Shown here: positions 1 to 5,762 of the stretch, one piece after another
Layout: each line of letters begins with the position of its first letter
Numbering within the stretch: position 1 is the first letter of the stretch
Assembly: GCA_021844725.1 (NCBI GenBank)
Contig: JAKBSX010000226.1
Coordinates: 1-5,762, forward strand
DNA length: 5,762 nucleotides
Direction: 5' to 3'
Source of the DNA: Actinomycetes bacterium
Lineage (GTDB): Bacteria; Actinomycetota; Acidimicrobiia; Acidimicrobiales; Acidimicrobiaceae
Notes under the pieces: model-generated
Told to the model about the DNA's origin: nothing
The model's input: only the letters and a program-made list of their open reading frames with translations
The model's database searches: none
Position numbers and translations under genes: made by a program

Positions 1-1
1 T

Positions 2-1651
2 GGATGCTCGATAGAAGATTTAGGTGCCCAAATTTGCAAATTTGTTGAGGCAGACGGAAATGTTTGGAAGTTCGCCGAATCGACTTATAGCGCTTCCCAA
101 CGGACTTGGATCTCTGCACTTCTTGCCTGTGAGGTCTTGGAGAGGTATCCCCAACCGCGGATTTGCGAGTTCTTCAAGCGCACCCAGCGATGGAAGGATC
201 TCATCGGAAGATTGGATTTTGTGGCACCTGATCCTCGCACATATGCATTGTACAAGAATATCTTGGGACAAATTTATGCTTTTATACCCTATCCAGCGAG
301 TCTGGAGTCCGCTCTGGAGATTTTGAAACTTCTATTCAATGGGGATGTCCCAGTTTCCTATGTTGCGCTTTTGGAATTGCTGGGAGCGCAGAAGATACTC
401 GCATTACCCAGCGGGAATCTCGACGCCATCAAAGCCGCAGAGCAGGTTTCCCTTCGAGACAAGTCATTTGTCCGTGAACTTATCGAGGCGAGAGTCCTGC
501 CGCAGCCGCTAGAGGATTTGGCTCGGAATGCTGGATCACGAAGTCGTGACCAGCAACCAAGCCCTGTGCCAGTGCAGTACGTCGCCAGGTTATCTGGTGA
601 AGCCTGTGGAGCGTTTATTTATGGACTGCCTTTGCGTTTACCAGCATGGTCATCGGTACGAGACCTATTTCCCCACCTCGACAGACTCTCAGACGTGCTT
701 GAGTTTTCACAACCAGCGACCCTCTATCCATCTCAGGGTTTGCTCGGAGCAGTCCAACTTGACGAGCAAGGAGCCAATGCATACGATCAGCGCTTGATCG
801 ACGATGCTAGGTTCCTGGCCGAGGACCTAATTGAAGCCGAGATGATGCCAGAAGAGGCGGCTCGCCAGAAGGCTATTAGGACCGTAATGAGTGGTTTTCA
901 GCCCTTCGTCGCCTGTCTTAAGCGAATCAACAATCAAGGGGCTCGCATCACTTCTTTTCCTCATGGGATTGCTGGGGCCTACAATCGGCAGCAACTCTAC
1001 AAGGGCGTCAGGGAGGATCTGAGTCCAAGACCAGACATTCTTCGCTCTTTTCTTGCAGTCCTGCCGGAACTTCTAGAGGGAGAAGACGTGCAACTCGGCC
1101 ACTGGGTAATTTTGCAATTTGTTACCGGCGCTCGGGCGGCAGTGGTACTCGGTCTCGATCGCACATGCTGGATAGACGATGATTTTGGCGTCTTGTTGCA
1201 TGTCCGAAGCGCCTCCAATAAGACCGGCCGGAGCTGTCTGTTCCTTGCAGCTGCCTGGATCGAACTGTTCAACATTACGCGCGAATGGCTACCTGAAGCA
1301 GTTGGTGATAACCCGCCTAACTGGTTGCGTAATGATCTCAGCGATCTAATTGACCGAGTTTGTGTCAAGTTCGAGAATCGCACCGGGAAAGCTGTACCAA
1401 GAGGGAGCGCACGATTCACGCGAAGTGCCATCGTCCAGCTTTTGCGTACCAACTTGGATGGCCACGATAGGGAAGTCGTCACTGCACTCCTTGGACATCG
1501 GTCGCGGTTCACGCGATCAAACTACTGGCGCGCCTGGCCGGAAGAGGTTGAAAGCTCCTACAGCCGGTGGGACAACAATTTTCGCGGTATGTCCTACGCA
1601 CTGATTGACGAGGGAAAGTCAGAACGGCTGCGCGAGGTGAATAATGGGTGA
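2..1651 (+). CDS. Tyrosine recombinase-like protein, 5'-truncated by the window edge
   Basis: The reading frame is open from the first bases of the window, giving 549 visible residues, so the true start lies to the left. The TTG at 137 is only an internal candidate. The C-terminal part looks like a tyrosine recombinase (phage integrase family) catalytic domain. Numbering from the first visible codon, Arg I is in TGAR (R378, nt 1133-1135), a candidate beta-hairpin Lys is in SNKTGRS (K407), box II reads RFTR (R471 and R474), LGH gives H499, and a Tyr follows nine residues later (Y508, nt 1523-1525). The spacing closely follows XerD. The usual box II His is Arg here. About 375 residues precede Arg I, much longer than the N-terminal region of ordinary integrases, and I recognise no domain there. 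It overlaps the next gene by 8 bp, so it heads an operon with that gene and a helicase. The role is inferred to be DNA strand exchange or DNA binding on the island or on invading DNA. Recombinase fold is fairly sure, activity is not. Confidence 0.8.
   Translation, partial: GCSIEDLGAQICKFVEADGNVWKFAESTYSASQRTWISALLACEVLERYPQPRICEFFKRTQRWKDLIGRLDFVAPDPRTYALYKNILGQIYAFIPYPASLESALEILKLLFNGDVPVSYVALLELLGAQKILALPSGNLDAIKAAEQVSLRDKSFVRELIEARVLPQPLEDLARNAGSRSRDQQPSPVPVQYVARLSGEACGAFIYGLPLRLPAWSSVRDLFPHLDRLSDVLEFSQPATLYPSQGLLGAVQLDEQGANAYDQRLIDDARFLAEDLIEAEMMPEEAARQKAIRTVMSGFQPFVACLKRINNQGARITSFPHGIAGAYNRQQLYKGVREDLSPRPDILRSFLAVLPELLEGEDVQLGHWVILQFVTGARAAVVLGLDRTCWIDDDFGVLLHVRSASNKTGRSCLFLAAAWIELFNITREWLPEAVGDNPPNWLRNDLSDLIDRVCVKFENRTGKAVPRGSARFTRSAIVQLLRTNLDGHDREVVTALLGHRSRFTRSNYWRAWPEEVESSYSRWDNNFRGMSYALIDEGKSERLREVNNG
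1634..1640 (+). promoter_or_regulatory. Ribosome binding site of the 232-aa gene
   Basis: GAGGTGA lies three bases before the ATG at 1644, inside the last codons of the upstream gene. It supports that ATG as the start and the 8-bp overlap (1644-1651) as real, implying translational coupling. Confidence 0.6.
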
Positions 1652-2342
1652 AACGACAACACGTTCCTGGGGGAAAATCTCAAACAAACCTAGGATCGTT
1701 GGCGCAAGTGACAAGGAAATGGCTCAGGGCCTGCTGATCCTGCCGATGATGGCCCGCTTTGCGATCCTTCAGGCTGCCAAAGATCTCGGTTCGGAAGGCC
1801 TCCTTCTTCTGCTAACGAAATACTATCTTTCGCCGGAACAGATCAGCAAACTTCGTATTGGTCAAGGTTTTTTGAGTTTGCGTGATTCTGCTGACGTCGT
1901 TGATATCTCTCAATCCGACTGGGACGTCATCCAAGCTTGGCTGCAGAAGAAGGGTCGGCCAATGACCCAGAAGGCCATCCGGGACTACATTGCTCGTTCT
2001 GTTCAGAAGCGAGCAAGGGAAATTCTGGCCGAGTTGGAGACATCGACCGTTGCCACCTCGTGGCGAATGTATCTGACGGTCGGCGTGCGCGATCTTAGGC
2101 GTTGGGCGCGGGAGGATCTTGCTGCGGCCTGCGAGTATAACGAGGGCGTGTATCGCGAGTTGCTCCATGACGAAACTGCCGATGTAGATGACACGCTTCG
2201 TCATTTGACTTTACGAGCCCGAAATATCCTAAGTCGCCTGGCCGAGATAGAGGTGAGCCGGATTCGTGAGATGCGAGGTTTCGAATCTACACGGTCAGGA
2301 CTTGATGACCAGACAAGCGGGAAGTTGGGAGGAGAACAGTGA
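1644..2342 (+). CDS. Unknown 232-aa protein, possibly a catalytically dead tyrosine-recombinase-fold partner
   Basis: I do not recognise this family. The ATG start is set by a good Shine-Dalgarno and overlaps the previous gene by 8 bp. The stop overlaps the helicase start by 4 bp (GTGA). The protein is soluble-looking, with no signal peptide or membrane span, and is mostly predicted helical with a charged C-terminus. By eye, parts follow the order of an integrase catalytic domain. LLLLLTKYYLSPEQISKLR (residues 53-71) resembles the Arg I helix, but Tyr sits where Arg should be. VVDISQSDWDVIQAWLQKKG (85-104) resembles the strand-then-helix segment after the beta hairpin. RDLRRWAREDL (149-159) resembles box II with His replaced by Arg. 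LLHDE (173-177) resembles the LGH box. No Tyr follows at the expected distance. If this reading is right, it is an inactive paralogue acting as a structural or DNA-binding partner of the upstream protein. Alternatively it is an unrelated helical protein. The gene is certain, the fold is tentative. Confidence 0.85.
   Translation: MGETTTRSWGKISNKPRIVGASDKEMAQGLLILPMMARFAILQAAKDLGSEGLLLLLTKYYLSPEQISKLRIGQGFLSLRDSADVVDISQSDWDVIQAWLQKKGRPMTQKAIRDYIARSVQKRAREILAELETSTVATSWRMYLTVGVRDLRRWAREDLAAACEYNEGVYRELLHDETADVDDTLRHLTLRARNILSRLAEIEVSRIREMRGFESTRSGLDDQTSGKLGGEQ
2327..2334 (+). promoter_or_regulatory. Ribosome binding site of the helicase gene
   Basis: GGGAGGAG ends four bases before the GTG at 2339. 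This strong Shine-Dalgarno lies inside the end of the preceding gene and decides the GTG start, which overlaps the preceding TGA as GTGA. Confidence 0.7.
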
Positions 2343-4402
2343 AGTTGACCGACGAACAGCGCAATATCGTCGGATGGGACGACCCATCCCGAGTTCTCCT
2401 GGCAACCGCCAAAGCCGGTACCGGCAAGACAACAACCGCCGCAGAGCTAATAAAGACCCATTTGGACCGAGGACGGCGGATATTGGCACTCACCTTTACG
2501 CGCAACGGTACTAGCGAGCTAGCGTCAACGTTGGAGACTGCTCATTCGATCACTTTCGAATCTAAATATGGTTCGCTGTTGAATGGTATTGGCATACCTC
2601 TAATTATCGCAACCTTCGACTCATTTCTTCGCCAAGAACTCAAGCAACTTTCAGTTACAGAAGTTCACTGGCGAACGGCGGACTCAATTTGGGTCTGCGA
2701 ACGACTACATGACCATGCAGGCTCTGTCCTATGTACGGCATACCCGGAGTCTTTCACGCGTATTAATCTGTCAATTCAGTTAAAACAACTCTGTTCCAGC
2801 ATTGCTCTCGGCAAGGAGTTACTTCCATCGCTCCGTAAGACTTTTGATCCTATCTGGGCGGAGCTAGCGGCGGAGGCTGCGCGGAAAGAGATGTTGCTAC
2901 CTGGGGGCTATGCACAATTGGTGCTAGGCCACTCAGGCGATATTGCTCTACGGTGCCTGTCGGCGTATGACTACCTGATTGTCGATGAATGCCAAGACAC
3001 CTCGCGCCATGAGCTGGGCGTGTTGGCGAAAATTGCTACAAAAATGCCGATTGTCTGTCTTGGAGATCCAGGCCAGAATCTCCTAGCATTTAGAGGAGCA
3101 CTTGGCGATCTTGAAAGAGAGTTCGTCGGCCTAGGTATGCCTTGTCAATCGACTACGCTGTCCGTAAATCAGCGCTCTCTCAAAAAGCTGGTAATTGGAC
3201 AGAACTCGCTCCAGCAGAGCAATGGATGGCAAGGCCCATTGGCAACTCAAGCGAGGTCGCCCGAAGGCCTGGAACCCCTCTATATTGTCGGTCAATCAGA
3301 GGATCAACTCCTGGATACTCTTCTACTCATGCTCGACACATTTACTAGCCAGGGCCAGGATCTTTGCTCAGAGGTTGAATCTTCTGGAGTCAGCGAGCTA
3401 ATAAGCGATCGGAAGAACTTATTAATTGGGGTTGGCGCTCTAAACAGCGAGCGGGAACCCTCAATCGTGGTTCTGGTATCTACCAACGAGGTAGGGCGGA
3501 GCCTTGAATCCGCCTTGGATGCTCGAGGTGTCGGGATACCTTTCCTGCAGGCCGATTTCAATCCCTTTGACACTCCCGAAGCGAAGCTTCTTCTCAGTTG
3601 GTGTGATCCTGAGGGAGGATTGCTCTGGACACGCATTAGCCAGGTCCTGGAAGCGCACTTTTGGCGACCACGACGATATAGCTCGCCGCGGGCCAAATTG
3701 GAAATAAAGATAATTTTTGAGGCCCTTATGAAGTGGTGTTCCGGTTTCTCTGGCGAAGCTGGAACTCGATTCTCGTTAGCCGAAGCCCTAGAAGCATGCA
3801 CGAACTGGTTGAATGAGGCAGAGTGCCATGAAAATATCTCCACGGAACAGACTCATGGATATCTGGATGAACTTCGCACTGTTTGTCAGCAGTGGGTCAA
3901 GGTGCATGCCGAGTCGAACTTTGGGCGGATGCTTGACGTTTTATCTTGGGTGACACTCGGCACCGGTGCTAGCCAGCGTAGGAGCAGCCAGTTTGCTGTT
4001 ATGCCCAAATTGGAGCCATGGATCTTCCGAGAGGCACGAAAGGCCAAGATAAGGCCATCGGAGATATTTGACTGGATTCAAGATAGGTCACTGTCGGCCA
4101 AATTGCGACCCGCAAGCACTATCCAGGGAGTGTACCCTTGCATCAAGACCATCAATCGATCGAAGGGCGATACTGTCGACGTGAGCGTATTGTATCGCGC
4201 TGATAAAGTTCCACACCGAGAATCAAATGACGTGTTTGAGGTGCCCCAGGACCCTGAGGAAAAGAAGCAAATAGGACTCGCTCTTGAGTATGTTGCCGCA
4301 AGTCGAGCACGATTTGTACATATTGAGCTTGCCTTGAGCAAGGTTGGGATTCACCATGAGCCCAGGCTGCCCGGGTGGACTTATTGCGTAGCAAAGTACT
4401 AG
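2339..4402 (+). CDS. SF1A UvrD/Rep-like DNA helicase (687 aa)
   Basis: An ATP-driven DNA translocase, presumably 3'-5', of the UvrD/PcrA/Rep type. The core motifs appear in order: Q motif LTDEQRNIV (3-11), Walker A AKAGTGKTT (24-32, K30), motif Ia LTFTRNGTSE (51-60), Ib ATFDSF (91-96), Walker B VDECQD (215-220), motif III GDPGQNLLAFRGA (242-254), motif IV LSVNQRS (274-280, R279), motif V TINRSKGDTVDV (604-615) and motif VI LEYVAASRAR (649-658, R657). Departures from the usual consensus are Asp for His in Ib and Asn for His in motif V, with GDT where GLE is common. The roughly 320 residues between motifs IV and V would contain the 2B insertion. At 687 residues it is near the family's usual size, and I see no fused nuclease. 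The GTG start is chosen because of the strong Shine-Dalgarno and the 4-bp overlap with the previous stop. It is the last gene of the operon and ends 26 bp from the convergent integrase. It is unlikely to be the housekeeping UvrD or PcrA, given its divergent motifs and island location. Helicase identity is very secure, its biological role is not. Confidence 0.95.
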   Translation: MKLTDEQRNIVGWDDPSRVLLATAKAGTGKTTTAAELIKTHLDRGRRILALTFTRNGTSELASTLETAHSITFESKYGSLLNGIGIPLIIATFDSFLRQELKQLSVTEVHWRTADSIWVCERLHDHAGSVLCTAYPESFTRINLSIQLKQLCSSIALGKELLPSLRKTFDPIWAELAAEAARKEMLLPGGYAQLVLGHSGDIALRCLSAYDYLIVDECQDTSRHELGVLAKIATKMPIVCLGDPGQNLLAFRGALGDLEREFVGLGMPCQSTTLSVNQRSLKKLVIGQNSLQQSNGWQGPLATQARSPEGLEPLYIVGQSEDQLLDTLLLMLDTFTSQGQDLCSEVESSGVSELISDRKNLLIGVGALNSEREPSIVVLVSTNEVGRSLESALDARGVGIPFLQADFNPFDTPEAKLLLSWCDPEGGLLWTRISQVLEAHFWRPRRYSSPRAKLEIKIIFEALMKWCSGFSGEAGTRFSLAEALEACTNWLNEAECHENISTEQTHGYLDELRTVCQQWVKVHAESNFGRMLDVLSWVTLGTGASQRRSSQFAVMPKLEPWIFREARKAKIRPSEIFDWIQDRSLSAKLRPASTIQGVYPCIKTINRSKGDTVDVSVLYRADKVPHRESNDVFEVPQDPEEKKQIGLALEYVAASRARFVHIELALSKVGIHHEPRLPGWTYCVAKY

Positions 4403-4428
4403 GCGACTCTATGGCAAGGCTGGTAGTC
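4403..4428. other. Convergent 26-bp intergenic gap, no terminator seen
   Basis: The helicase stop (TAG, 4400-4402) and the integrase stop (4431-4429 on the minus strand) face each other across 26 bp. I see no stem-loop with a following T tract for either direction, so the 3' ends of the two transcripts probably overlap. Confidence 0.6.
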
Positions 4429-5580
4429 CTAGGTCGTGCCCGCAGCACGATTCGGAGACGTCGGCGCAAGGAGCGCACCCATAATCGATGCAGCCTCTTG
4501 ATTCTTGGCCTCAAGGACATGTGAGTAGACCTTCAAGGTGACCGATGCATCTGCGTGTCCCAGACGCCCCGCGACTGTTCGGATATCCATTCCTGCCGCA
4601 ACCAACTGTGTAGCGGCGAAATGGCGCAGACTATGCAGATGTAGTTCTTTCCAACCGTGCCTGTCGGCAATTCGTCGAAACAGCTTTGATGGACTATCCG
4701 GGTGCACAGGCGTCGATCCATCGGGATCAGAGTAGAACAAGTATGGATTTGCGGCCATTGCCAAGCGCAGATTCATGCCTGCGCTCCTTAGATCTTCCTT
4801 CTGACGATCAATAACCTCCTTTGCAAATGGATCTATCGCTACATATCGCCCCTGATGGGTCTTGGTAGGTGCCTCCCGTGTGCCTCCTGCTGGGGTATAG
4901 ATCAATGACTTGGTTACCTTGACCCCGGCATCTTGACAGTCATCCCAATGGAGTGCACACAGTTCCCCTCGCCGCATGCCCGTCAATGCGGCCAGAGTGA
5001 AGAACGCCTCCCACTGCGGATGCATACCCTTAGCCTCCTCCAGGATCGTTAGGAGCTGCTCAATGTTTGGCGCAACAATTCTGGCCGCTGGCACCTTCGG
5101 GGGCGAAGCCAACAGAGCAGGATTGGACGTCGCCCACTCCCACTTCATGGCTTGGTTGAAGAAACGTCGAATAATGGCGTGGACTTGACGAACAGAGGCT
5201 GGTGCACACCCCCTCGCAACCAGATCTCGATAGAGATGATCCAAGTGGGCAGCGGTCACGTCGGACATCTGAAGCATCCCAAGCGCCGGCACGATCTCTA
5301 AGTCGATCCAACCCAAGTATCCACGCACGGTAGTGGGTGAAAGGTTCGGACTCACGAGGTTTATCCATTCTCTGATCGCATGCTCGATCGAAGTGGAAGA
5401 TGATCGTGCGTGAGAACTGCCTGCCTCACTCAGCAGCCTGGTAAGTGCAGCGTCAGCCTTTCGCTTTGAGCCGTGAACGGTGACATACTTCTGCCGCCGC
5501 TTACCTGTAATGGGATCCTTCGGCAGATCAACCACGAGCTGCCAGACGTCGTTCCCGCGCTTACGAACGTACCCTCTCAT
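4429..5580 (-). CDS. int: Phage/ICE-type tyrosine integrase (383 aa)
   Basis: The site-specific recombinase that inserts, and probably excises, the island at the adjacent tRNA-Lys. Three domains are visible. Residues 1-55 form an arm-site binding domain (MRGYVRKRG, W13, then GKRRQK). Residues about 62-155 form the SAM-like core-binding domain. Residues about 170-360 form the catalytic domain. The catalytic set is complete: R203 in TGMRRGEL, probable Lys K240, HSLRH with H316 and R319, LGH with H342, and the nucleophile Y352 in KVYSH, ten residues after H342 as in many phage integrases. Length is normal for the family. The ATG at 5580 is chosen because the arm-binding domain begins right there and a promoter sits just upstream. 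There is no Shine-Dalgarno, which suits a leaderless message. It is transcribed away from the tRNA and towards the cargo operon. No excisionase gene is visible next to it. Style and sequence resemble actinobacterial integrases (inference). Confidence 0.96.
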   Translation of the reverse strand: MRGYVRKRGNDVWQLVVDLPKDPITGKRRQKYVTVHGSKRKADAALTRLLSEAGSSHARSSSTSIEHAIREWINLVSPNLSPTTVRGYLGWIDLEIVPALGMLQMSDVTAAHLDHLYRDLVARGCAPASVRQVHAIIRRFFNQAMKWEWATSNPALLASPPKVPAARIVAPNIEQLLTILEEAKGMHPQWEAFFTLAALTGMRRGELCALHWDDCQDAGVKVTKSLIYTPAGGTREAPTKTHQGRYVAIDPFAKEVIDRQKEDLRSAGMNLRLAMAANPYLFYSDPDGSTPVHPDSPSKLFRRIADRHGWKELHLHSLRHFAATQLVAAGMDIRTVAGRLGHADASVTLKVYSHVLEAKNQEAASIMGALLAPTSPNRAAGTT

Positions 5581-5590
5581 GACCGTGAGT

Positions 5591-5620
5591 CTAATACAAA
5601 TGTGGGCACGGTGTGGGCAA
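5591..5620 (-). promoter_or_regulatory. Probable integrase promoter, leaderless
   Basis: On the minus strand, TTGCCC (5620-5615) and TATTAG (5596-5591) are separated by 18 bp and match sigma70-type -35 and -10 hexamers reasonably. The -10 box ends 10 bases before the ATG at 5580, so transcription would begin only a few bases upstream of the start codon or at it. The absence of a Shine-Dalgarno agrees with this. Both hexamers were read by eye. Confidence 0.45.
5601..5619 (+). repeat. Phased direct repeat TGTGGGCA x2
   Basis: Two exact copies of TGTGGGCA lie at 5601-5608 and 5612-5619, 11 bp apart start to start, which is about one helical turn. They fall between the -10 and -35 boxes of the integrase promoter, and the second copy overlaps the -35. 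The position between integrase and tRNA attachment site suits arm-type binding sites for the integrase N-terminal domain, or an operator for autoregulation. The repeat is directly visible, its function is inferred. Confidence 0.6.
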
Positions 5621-5625
5621 GCCGG

Positions 5626-5641
5626 TTGGGTCGTGTCCCAA
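5626..5641. repeat. Short dyad TTGGG-6-CCCAA
   Basis: A perfect 5-bp inverted repeat (TTGGG, TCGTGT spacer, CCCAA) lies between the direct repeats and the tRNA. No T run follows the CCCAA arm on the plus strand, nor follows the hairpin on the minus strand, so it does not look like an intrinsic terminator. It may be a protein-binding dyad in the attachment region. Confidence 0.35.
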
Positions 5642-5656
5642 AAACCAATAACTACC

Positions 5657-5700
5657 TGGTGCGCCCCCTGGGACTCGAACCCAGAACCTGCGGATTAAGA
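5657..5700 (-). other. Predicted island attachment site (att) in the tRNA 3' half
   Basis: An integrase reading away from the tRNA 3' end is the usual sign that this tRNA is the attB target. The crossover core then normally lies between the anticodon loop and the 3' end. This stretch is therefore the best guess for one end of the island. No second copy of it exists in the window, so the partner att must lie beyond the left edge. The exact core limits cannot be set from one end. Confidence 0.45.
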
Positions 5701-5731
5701 GTCCGTTGCTCTGCCATTGAGCTAGAGGCGC
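5657..5731 (-). tRNA. tRNA-Lys(CUU), with encoded CCA
   Basis: The minus strand folds into a complete cloverleaf of 72 nt plus discriminator A handled as base 73's usual place, then CCA. The acceptor arms are GCGCCTC and GGGGCGC. The D arm is GCTC-AATGGCA-GAGC. The anticodon loop is CTCTTAA with anticodon CTT, which reads AAG lysine codons. The T arm is CTGGG-TTCGAGT-CCCAG. The CCA is templated (plus-strand TGG at 5657-5659). Base pair 27-43 reads A and C, so the anticodon stem has four good pairs, a minor oddity. The gene is intact although an integrase lies 77 bp beyond its 3' end, as expected if the inserted element restores the 3' half of the target tRNA. Confidence 0.95.
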
Positions 5732-5762
5732 CAAATCGCCCGCCTCGTAGAGATTACCGTCT
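5732..5762. other. Probable chromosomal flank upstream of the tRNA
   Basis: These 31 bases precede the 5' end of the tRNA on the minus strand. TAATCT, read on the minus strand about 19 bases before the tRNA, could be its -10 box, but the window ends before any -35. Nothing else is supported here. Confidence 0.3.

Noticed and set aside
29..44. Tandem palindrome CAAATTTG x2
   Set aside because: It is striking, but it lies in the coding frame of the first gene (AQICKFVE). No promoter role can be supported.
137..139. TTG as the start of the first gene
   Set aside because: The same frame is open for a further 45 codons to the window edge and reads as continuous protein, with only a weak GAGG before the TTG. 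The gene is better treated as truncated by the window.
24..326. 100-codon plus-strand ORF in another frame
   Set aside because: It lies wholly inside the first gene's frame, has no ribosome binding site and shows no recognisable protein character.
528..797. Possible frameshift in the first gene, using the 89-codon ORF in the third frame
   Set aside because: The main frame stays open and protein-like through the whole stretch, so no frameshift is required.
997..1512. 171-codon minus-strand ORF
   Set aside because: It is antisense to the recombinase catalytic domain. Its Arg/Ser-rich translation is typical of a shadow frame.
3304..3843. 179-codon minus-strand ORF
   Set aside because: It is antisense to the helicase core, is Ser/Arg-rich, and has no supporting start signals.
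2339..4402. Helicase as GajB of a Gabija system
   Set aside because: GajB is also UvrD-like, but Gabija needs the adjacent OLD-type ATPase/TOPRIM nuclease GajA. Neither upstream gene shows Walker or TOPRIM motifs.
4395..4436. Imperfect direct repeat AGTACTAGGCG / AGTCCTAGGTCG spanning the two stop codons
   Set aside because: It is short, has mismatches and includes stop codons. It is too weak to call an att or regulatory repeat.
5480..5698. 72-codon plus-strand ORF running from the integrase into the tRNA
   Set aside because: It spans the tRNA gene and the integrase start, so it is a chance reading frame.
1..5762. CRISPR array, IS element or toxin-antitoxin pair
   Set aside because: No regularly spaced repeats, no transposase with terminal inverted repeats, and no paired small genes are visible.

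Overview
This window looks like one end of an integrated mobile island in an actinobacterial-type genome, sitting at a tRNA-Lys(CUU) gene. The host assignment is an inference. It rests on the style of the integrase, on an apparently leaderless integrase promoter, and on a tRNA-Lys that encodes its own CCA. The window alone cannot name a genus.

Layout from left to right. Positions 2-1651 (+) hold a gene already open at the left edge of the window, so its start lies outside. Its C-terminal part carries the catalytic residue pattern of a tyrosine recombinase, with XerD-like spacing but Arg in place of the box II His. Positions 1644-2342 (+) encode a 232-residue protein I do not recognise by family. 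By eye its middle and end resemble a decayed tyrosine-recombinase catalytic domain. Positions 2339-4402 (+) encode a 687-residue SF1A (UvrD/Rep/PcrA-like) helicase with all core motifs. The three genes overlap by 8 bp and 4 bp and have good Shine-Dalgarno sequences at both junctions, so they form a tight, translationally coupled operon. Only 26 bp later a convergent gene on the minus strand (5580-4429) encodes a conventional 383-residue phage/ICE-type tyrosine integrase with a complete catalytic set. Its promoter region (about 5591-5641) contains a phased direct repeat and a small dyad. Beyond it lies tRNA-Lys(CUU) at 5731-5657 (minus strand), followed by about 30 bp of probable chromosomal flank.

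How it fits together. The integrase next to the 3' end of an intact tRNA, in the same orientation, is the classical arrangement of a tRNA-targeted genomic island, so the cargo extends leftwards past the window start. The cargo operon has its own recombinase-like protein, a probable recombinase-fold partner and a DNA helicase. I do not recognise this combination as a named defence or transposition system. It is the strongest candidate here for something undescribed. It could be a second DNA-processing or mobility module, or an anti-phage system built from recombinase-fold proteins and a helicase. The sequence does not decide between these. The other end of the island, the start of the first gene, and any further genes of the operon are not visible.
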